Position numbers and translations under genes: made by a program. Below are positions 60,447 to 64,000 of a DNA stretch of 64,000 nt, piece by piece. The notes under the pieces were generated by a model that searched no databases, was not told the origin of the DNA, and saw only the letters and a program-made list of their open reading frames with translations. Source of the DNA: Roseospira navarrensis. Lineage in GTDB: Bacteria > Pseudomonadota > Alphaproteobacteria > Rhodospirillales > Rhodospirillaceae. The stretch spans positions 22,176-86,175 of the forward strand of contig NZ_WIVE01000009.1 of the NCBI RefSeq assembly GCF_009601025.1, read 5' to 3'. Every line of letters begins with the position of its first letter. Position 1 is the stretch's first letter.

Positions 60447-60475
60447 TTGCATTAACGCGTAGTCGTCCGTATAGG
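60447..60475 (+). promoter_or_regulatory. Possible sigma70 promoter for the low-GC small gene
   Basis: TTGCAT (60447-60452), a 17-base spacer, and TATAGG (60470-60475), 50 bases upstream of the ATG at 60525. It lies in an AT-rich stretch. Confidence 0.4.
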
Positions 60476-60524
60476 CCTAAAGACCCTGATATCGGGGAAG
60501 GCCAAGCCAATACGGGAGTTTGCC

Positions 60525-60782
60525 ATGAAAGAGAACAAAATTGTCCGCATCTCGTTATCCGGCGGACTGATCGGAGTGCTAACAACGAATCCGCGTGCAA
60601 CGCTTGAGCGGCGGATACAGGAGGAAAACCGGGCTGGATGGAGTGCCATTTATTTCTCAGCGCATCGGGACACCAATGTTTTTATTGCGATGCTGCAGAT
60701 TGTGGTATTGTTTATTACGTTTTTCTTGTGGACCTGGGGCGCTGGCTACCTTGTGCTGCTTGAGCGTGAGCAGCCGAGTTGA
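60525..60782 (+). CDS. Small one-helix membrane protein in a low-GC patch
   Basis: An 85-residue protein starting MKENKIVRISLSGGLIGVLT, with one strong hydrophobic helix at about 53-76 (FIAMLQIVVLFITFFLWTWG). GGGAG lies about eight bases before the ATG. Base composition is much lower in G+C than neighbours and codons such as ATA, TTA and AAT are frequent, suggesting acquisition by transfer. I do not recognise a family. A long hairpin follows 48 bases after the stop. Toxin, signalling or phage-related roles are all possible. Confidence 0.6.
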   Translation: MKENKIVRISLSGGLIGVLTTNPRATLERRIQEENRAGWSAIYFSAHRDTNVFIAMLQIVVLFITFFLWTWGAGYLVLLEREQPS

Positions 60783-60830
60783 CACGTTGCTTGATCGGCT
60801 GACACGGTAGTCGCGATTTTGTGCGACTGG

Positions 60831-60870
60831 CGCCAAGGCAACCGCTCCTGAAGAGCGGGTTGCCTTGGCG
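60831..60870 (+). terminator. Long near-perfect hairpin, terminator-like
   Basis: Seventeen bases from 60831 (CGCCAAGGCAACCGCTC) pair with the following copy through a CTGAA-type loop, with one bulged G. There is no T-run after it, so it may be a structured transcript end or a repeat. Confidence 0.5.
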
Positions 60871-60941
60871 TATGTGAGTTCTGGCCACAAATGAGTGCTG
60901 GCACGCCAGTGGGCGGACAGGCTGAGACCGGAGGGTGAGTC

Positions 60942-61700
60942 TTGTCAGATTCTGAGGGGTCCACCGCCGGTCTGGTCATCATCGGCAACGAGATTCTGTC
61001 CGGCCGCACCCAGGACACCAACGCCCGCACCCTGGCCCAACGCCTGGGCACCATCGGGATCCCGTTGCGCGAAGTGCGCATCGTCCCCGACGAGGACTGG
61101 GCCATCGTCGAGGCCGTGGAGGCCCTGCGGCTGCGCTGCACCTATGTCTTCACGACCGGCGGCATCGGTCCCACTCACGACGACATCACGGCGGCCAGCA
61201 TCGCCGCCGCCTTCGGCCTGCCGCTGGAGCGGGACGCCGAGGCGGAACGGATCCTGCGCGCCCACTACGGGACCGACCTGACCGAGGCGCGCCTGAAGAT
61301 GGCGGAGATGCCCCGGGGCGCCACGCTGATCGAGAACCCCGTCAGCGCGGCCCCCGGCTTCCGCATCGGCAATGTGTTGGTGCTGGCCGGCGTGCCGAAG
61401 ATCATGCAGGCCATGCTGGAGAGCGTGCTGCCCGGCCTCTCCGGCGGGCCGCCGCTGCTGTCGCGCGCGATCTCGGCGGCGGCGCGGGAGGGGGACATCG
61501 CCGCGGCCCTCTCCGCCATCCAGGACCGCTGGCCGGCCGTGGAGATCGGCAGCTATCCGTGGGCGCGGGGCGGGCTGGTCGGCACCACGCTGGTGGCGCG
61601 CGGCACCGACCGGGCGGTGCTGGAAGCCGTGGTCACCGACCTGTGCGCCATGATCGACGGCATGGGCCTGGACGCCACCATTCTTGAGAGGGGGGCGTAG
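60942..61700 (+). CDS. CinA/MoaB-like molybdopterin-binding domain protein
   Basis: A 252-residue protein starting at TTG 60942, with GGAGGG seven bases upstream. The MoCF-biosynthesis fold is at about 8-170: LVIIGNEILSGRTQDTNART, FTTGGIGPTHDDITAASIAA, FRIGNVLVLAGVP. It lacks the C-terminal PncC-type deamidase domain found in full CinA. Related proteins are annotated as competence/damage-inducible protein A, and the catalytic role of the stand-alone domain is unclear. It is separated from rpsD by a 250-base leader. Confidence 0.85.
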   Translation: MSDSEGSTAGLVIIGNEILSGRTQDTNARTLAQRLGTIGIPLREVRIVPDEDWAIVEAVEALRLRCTYVFTTGGIGPTHDDITAASIAAAFGLPLERDAEAERILRAHYGTDLTEARLKMAEMPRGATLIENPVSAAPGFRIGNVLVLAGVPKIMQAMLESVLPGLSGGPPLLSRAISAAAREGDIAAALSAIQDRWPAVEIGSYPWARGGLVGTTLVARGTDRAVLEAVVTDLCAMIDGMGLDATILERGA

Positions 61701-61721
61701 GCCTTTCCGCCCCGCTTTTCC

Positions 61722-61750
61722 TTGACCGGGTGCGCTCCCTCGCGTAGACA
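61722..61750 (+). promoter_or_regulatory. Probable sigma70 promoter for rpsD
   Basis: TTGACC (61722-61727), a 17-base spacer, and TAGACA (61745-61750). It leaves a leader of about 195 bases before rpsD, a length that could hold translational control by S4. Confidence 0.55.
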
Positions 61751-61950
61751 CCCCTCTTCCTTCCCGGACAGGCGGACTCCTCAGGGGGTGGCCGGCGCGT
61801 CTGCGCCCTGGCCCGCGCCGCCCGATCCCGTCGCCCACAGGGCCGTGCGGGATCGTGCCCCATCACCCGGGGTCCCGGGACACAAAACAGGCCGCCGATC
61901 AAAAACCAGGGCGGCTTCCGACAACAACCTCGACGAAGGTGTCCCGACCG

Positions 61951-62565
61951 ATGAGCAAGCGTCATTCCGCCAAGTACAAGATCGACCGCCGCCTGGGCGT
62001 GAACCTGTGGGGCCGCCCGAAGAGCCCGATCAACCGCCGTGAGTACGGCCCCGGCCAGCACGGCCAGCGCCGCCGCAAGCCCTCGGACTTCGGTGTGCAG
62101 CTCATGGCCAAGCAGAAGCTGAAGGGCTACTACGGCGACATCTCGGAAAAGCAGTTCCGCAAGATCTACGAGGAGGCCACCCGCCGCAAGGGCGACACCT
62201 CCGAGAACCTCATCAGCCTGCTGGAACACCGGCTGGTCGCCGTGGTCTACCGCATGAAGGTGGTGCCGACTGTGTTCGCGGCGCGCCAGTTCATCAACCA
62301 CGGCCACATCAAGGTGAACGGCCGCACGGTGACGATCCCGTCCTACAACGTCCGCGAAGGCGACGTGATCGAGGTCAAGGAGAAGTCGCGCGAGCTGCCG
62401 TTGGTGCTGGAAGGCATCGGCTCGCCGGAACGTGACGTCCCCGACTACATCCAGATGGACGCCAAGGGCACCACCGGCACCTTCCTGCGCTCGCCCAAGC
62501 TGGCCGACGTGCCGTACCCGGTCCAGATGGAACCGAACCTGGTGATCGAGTACTACTCCCGCTGA
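61951..62565 (+). CDS. rpsD: 30S ribosomal protein S4
   Basis: A 204-residue primary 16S-rRNA-binding protein. [20 protein letters not shown], then the S4 RNA-binding domain at about 95-155 ([38 protein letters not shown]) and the C-terminal EYYSR are characteristic. It stands alone, not in the alpha operon, as is usual in alphaproteobacteria. The start ATG 61951 gives the exact family N-terminus. Confidence 0.98.
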   Translation: MSKRHSAKYKIDRRLGVNLWGRPKSPINRREYGPGQHGQRRRKPSDFGVQLMAKQKLKGYYGDISEKQFRKIYEEATRRKGDTSENLISLLEHRLVAVVYRMKVVPTVFAARQFINHGHIKVNGRTVTIPSYNVREGDVIEVKEKSRELPLVLEGIGSPERDVPDYIQMDAKGTTGTFLRSPKLADVPYPVQMEPNLVIEYYSR

Positions 62566-62597
62566 TCCTGGTCTGACAGGCTCGCTGGAAACGCCAC

Positions 62598-62644
62598 GGG
62601 GCGCGATCCTCCACGACGGAGGGCCGCGCCTCGTCTTTGTTTTG
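62598..62644 (+). terminator. Rho-independent terminator of rpsD
   Basis: A GC-rich hairpin (about 62598-62632, GGGGCGCG... with ...CGCGCC) is followed by GTCTTTGTTTT. It starts about 35 bases after the stop and marks the border to the accessory edge. Confidence 0.65.
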
Positions 62645-62720
62645 TGGGCCTATCCGCCCGGCTGGCTGGCAGAGAACGCACCCCAAATATGGTTTGCCGG
62701 TATGGCCGCGGAGTTCTGGA

Positions 62721-63185
62721 CTACGCTCCGGACTTCGGTTGGCCTTCCATGCGCAACCGTGTCCAGAACGAAAAGGGGCGATGTACACCGCGGGGGTTCC
62801 CGAATGCTGGCATGCAAAAGGTGGGTTTCGGCAACACCGTCAAGGTCCACGGTGTGTCTCCGAAAAAGCGGAAGCTCAACTGCGCCCCTTCGGGATGGGC
62901 TGCGATAAAGGCTCCGGTGCTATAGGCCGCTCCTAACGTGACGTGGTCTATGAGTTCTGCATGCGAATTCAAGAGCAGAAAATGAAGCTGATCTTCCGCC
63001 GGGATGTCATCCGTTGTTGCGACCAAGACGTTATCATCAATCTGCCAAGCCGCTTCAAGGATGCGCCCCGGGATCTCCAGTGCCCGATCCATCCCCTCCA
63101 ATGACAAGCGTCCTCTTGGCGAGTCTTTGTCGTCGATGGGCTGCAAATGCGCCGTTGAGATGGGGGTGAGAGCCGCTTTGCCCAT
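62721..63185 (-). CDS. Putative immunity protein next to a toxin-like gene
   Basis: A 154-residue acidic protein without signal peptide or membrane segment (MGKAALTPISTAHLQPIDDK). It begins three bases after the stop of the glycine-zipper toxin-like gene, on the same strand. I do not recognise a family. Small size, soluble character and tight coupling downstream of a toxin-like C-terminus are the pattern of immunity genes. Base composition is lower in G+C than the core region, in line with transfer. Confidence 0.6.
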   Translation of the reverse strand: MGKAALTPISTAHLQPIDDKDSPRGRLSLEGMDRALEIPGRILEAAWQIDDNVLVATTDDIPAEDQLHFLLLNSHAELIDHVTLGAAYSTGAFIAAHPEGAQLSFRFFGDTPWTLTVLPKPTFCMPAFGNPRGVHRPFSFWTRLRMEGQPKSGA

Positions 63186-63188
63186 AGC

Positions 63189-63761
63189 CTAAAACACCAT
63201 ATCGACGCCAAAGGCAGCAAGCGCGCCGCCAACAAAGGCGCCAACGGTTACACAAACGGGGGCACCCGGACCGCAGGCCAATCCGGCCAGGGCGCCACCG
63301 GCAATCCCACCGCCGATGCCTGCGCCCGTGACCGCAACTTCGCGTACGGCCGTCTGGCCGGGTTGGTCCGATGTCGCGATATTATAAACCGACAGACCAA
63401 TCGACAGGACAATCAGCCCGCGCCCGGCGCGCGACCATGTGCGCATGCGGGCGGTGATGGTCGGATTGGACCGACCGGCCGACCGTACGATTTCGGAATA
63501 GACTCGGTTTTGTCGCGCTTGAGACAGGGTGGTGAACGTCGCTCCCGGCCCGAAAAGTTGGACGGTTTTGCGTGCCACCATTTCATTGAGGGTCCGGCCT
63601 TGCGACTTGATGCTTTGTGCAAGGGCGTGGCCAACCGGGGTGGATCTCCCGCGAAGTGTATCCATGACCGTATTGCGGATCGCGTTGGCCTCGTTCGCGG
63701 CTTGCGCCCAGGCTGTGTAACCTGATGTCTGGAAATTTTGCACGAGGGGGCGCACCTGCAT
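63189..63761 (-). CDS. Glycine-zipper toxin-like protein, 5' end cut by an insertion sequence
   Basis: About 190 residues remain. The N-terminal part is polar and helical (SGYTAWAQAANEANAIRNTV, RKTVQLFGPGATFTTLSQAR). The C-terminus (about 130-190) has a hydrophobic helix and then a glycine-zipper membrane segment, AGIGGGIAGGALAGLACGPG, followed by VCVTVGAFVGGALAAFG, as in C-terminal domains of secreted polymorphic toxins. The reading frame runs into the IS left end near 63744. The visible ATG at 63761 and any N-terminal delivery domain are therefore uncertain. It is paired with the putative immunity gene. Confidence 0.55.
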   Translation of the reverse strand: MQVRPLVQNFQTSGYTAWAQAANEANAIRNTVMDTLRGRSTPVGHALAQSIKSQGRTLNEMVARKTVQLFGPGATFTTLSQARQNRVYSEIVRSAGRSNPTITARMRTWSRAGRGLIVLSIGLSVYNIATSDQPGQTAVREVAVTGAGIGGGIAGGALAGLACGPGAPVCVTVGAFVGGALAAFGVDMVF

Positions 63762-63793
63762 GCCCATCCGTGGGGCGCGCCCCACGGATGGGC
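63762..63793. repeat. 32-base perfect palindrome upstream of the transposase
   Basis: GCCCATCCGTGGGGC and its exact reverse complement meet at a GC centre (63777/63778). It lies 44 bases before the transposase start and can form a 15-bp hairpin, possibly insulating the transposase from outside transcripts. Confidence 0.8.
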
Positions 63794-63836
63794 TACCCTC
63801 CAGTCCGGTTTTCTCACTCGCCAAAGGAGACCCGGA

Positions 63837-64000
63837 TTGCAGGACACTCAGGGTAAGGTCATCGCCGCGCTGATGGAACAGCTCATCCAGACCGGGCCGG
63901 AGGGCATGGCCGAGGCGTTCACGGCGCTGTTCAATCTCGCCATGCGGATGGAGCGCGACCGGCACCTCGGCGCCGGCCCCTACGAGCGCAGCGACGGGCG
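63837..64000 (+). CDS. IS256-family transposase, N-terminal part
   Basis: About 54 residues are visible before the window ends. TTG 63837 follows AAAGGAGA at good spacing. The sequence begins MQDTQGKVIAALMEQLIQTG, then EGMAEAFTALFNLAMRMER and LGAGPYERSDGR, the N-terminus of IS256/mutator-type DDE transposases. The catalytic DDE residues lie outside. It is on the opposite strand to the toxin remnant it interrupts. Confidence 0.85.
   Translation, partial: MQDTQGKVIAALMEQLIQTGPEGMAEAFTALFNLAMRMERDRHLGAGPYERSDG

Larger units (their letters stand above)
63744..64000 (+). mobile_element. Left end of an IS256-family insertion sequence (continues beyond window)
   Basis: The element begins somewhere between about 63744 and 63762, where the toxin reading frame stops making sense. 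It contains a 32-base palindrome and the start of the transposase. Its inverted repeat cannot be confirmed because the right end lies outside. Confidence 0.6.

Overview
The window is high-GC DNA (roughly two thirds G+C by eye) with dense, often overlapping genes. It looks like an alphaproteobacterium, most likely a member of Rhodospirillales. The decisive evidence is a NepR/EcfG general-stress pair with GGAAC-N16/17-CGTT promoters, a system confined to Alphaproteobacteria. Supporting evidence is the ureDABCEFG gene order, a cobalamin riboswitch, a DAB inorganic-carbon pump and class I aldolase. The genus cannot be fixed from sequence alone.

Layout. 1-6.7 kb: a DUF72 protein, class I fructose-bisphosphate aldolase, a PRC-barrel exported protein, an MFS transporter, a DUF6064-like membrane protein, a Tat-exported aldo/keto reductase and a 1-phosphofructokinase-type kinase. 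6.6-11.7 kb: a complete urease operon on the minus strand. 11.9-14.4 kb: diaminopropionate ammonia-lyase coupled to an M20 amidohydrolase, a ygeX/ygeY-like pair, giving a nitrogen-scavenging block next to urease. 14.5-19.1 kb: a lone HigA-like regulator, a UvrD/PcrA helicase and a patatin-like protein with Cys in place of the nucleophilic Ser. 19.2-23.9 kb: a Co/Ni ECF importer under a cobalamin riboswitch, facing a DmeR-type sensor and RcnA-type efflux pump; its DUF4198 component has lost its middle. 24-29.2 kb: a LysR regulator and the DabB-DabA inorganic carbon pump.

29.2-39.7 kb is a stress-response neighbourhood. It holds nepR-ecfG, small envelope proteins, an OmpA-family protein, a glycine-zipper lipoprotein, ExoD, a CBS protein and fumarase. 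I find six exact EcfG promoter matches in the window, each just upstream of a correctly oriented gene, plus one near match. Five of the six lie in this neighbourhood (one drives nepR-ecfG itself); the sixth is at 3.9 kb, and the near match is at 2.5 kb.

39.8-46.1 kb: a PrpB-family lyase, a methyltransferase, and a polysaccharide block (O-antigen ligase, a TM protein, a BY-kinase). 46.1-50.7 kb: a lutABC lactate-oxidation operon carrying an inserted membrane protein and a trailing smr-xre pair. 51-54 kb: a histidine kinase with a CxxCH haem motif, tRNA-Leu(UAA), a Nudix hydrolase and two small proteins. 54.2-62.6 kb: core genes (secA, a parvulin, argJ, a GNAT-MutT fusion, a cinA-type protein, rpsD), interrupted at 60.4-60.9 kb by a lower-GC patch. 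62.6-64 kb: an accessory edge with a putative immunity protein, a glycine-zipper toxin-like gene cut at its 5' end, and the start of an IS256-family element.
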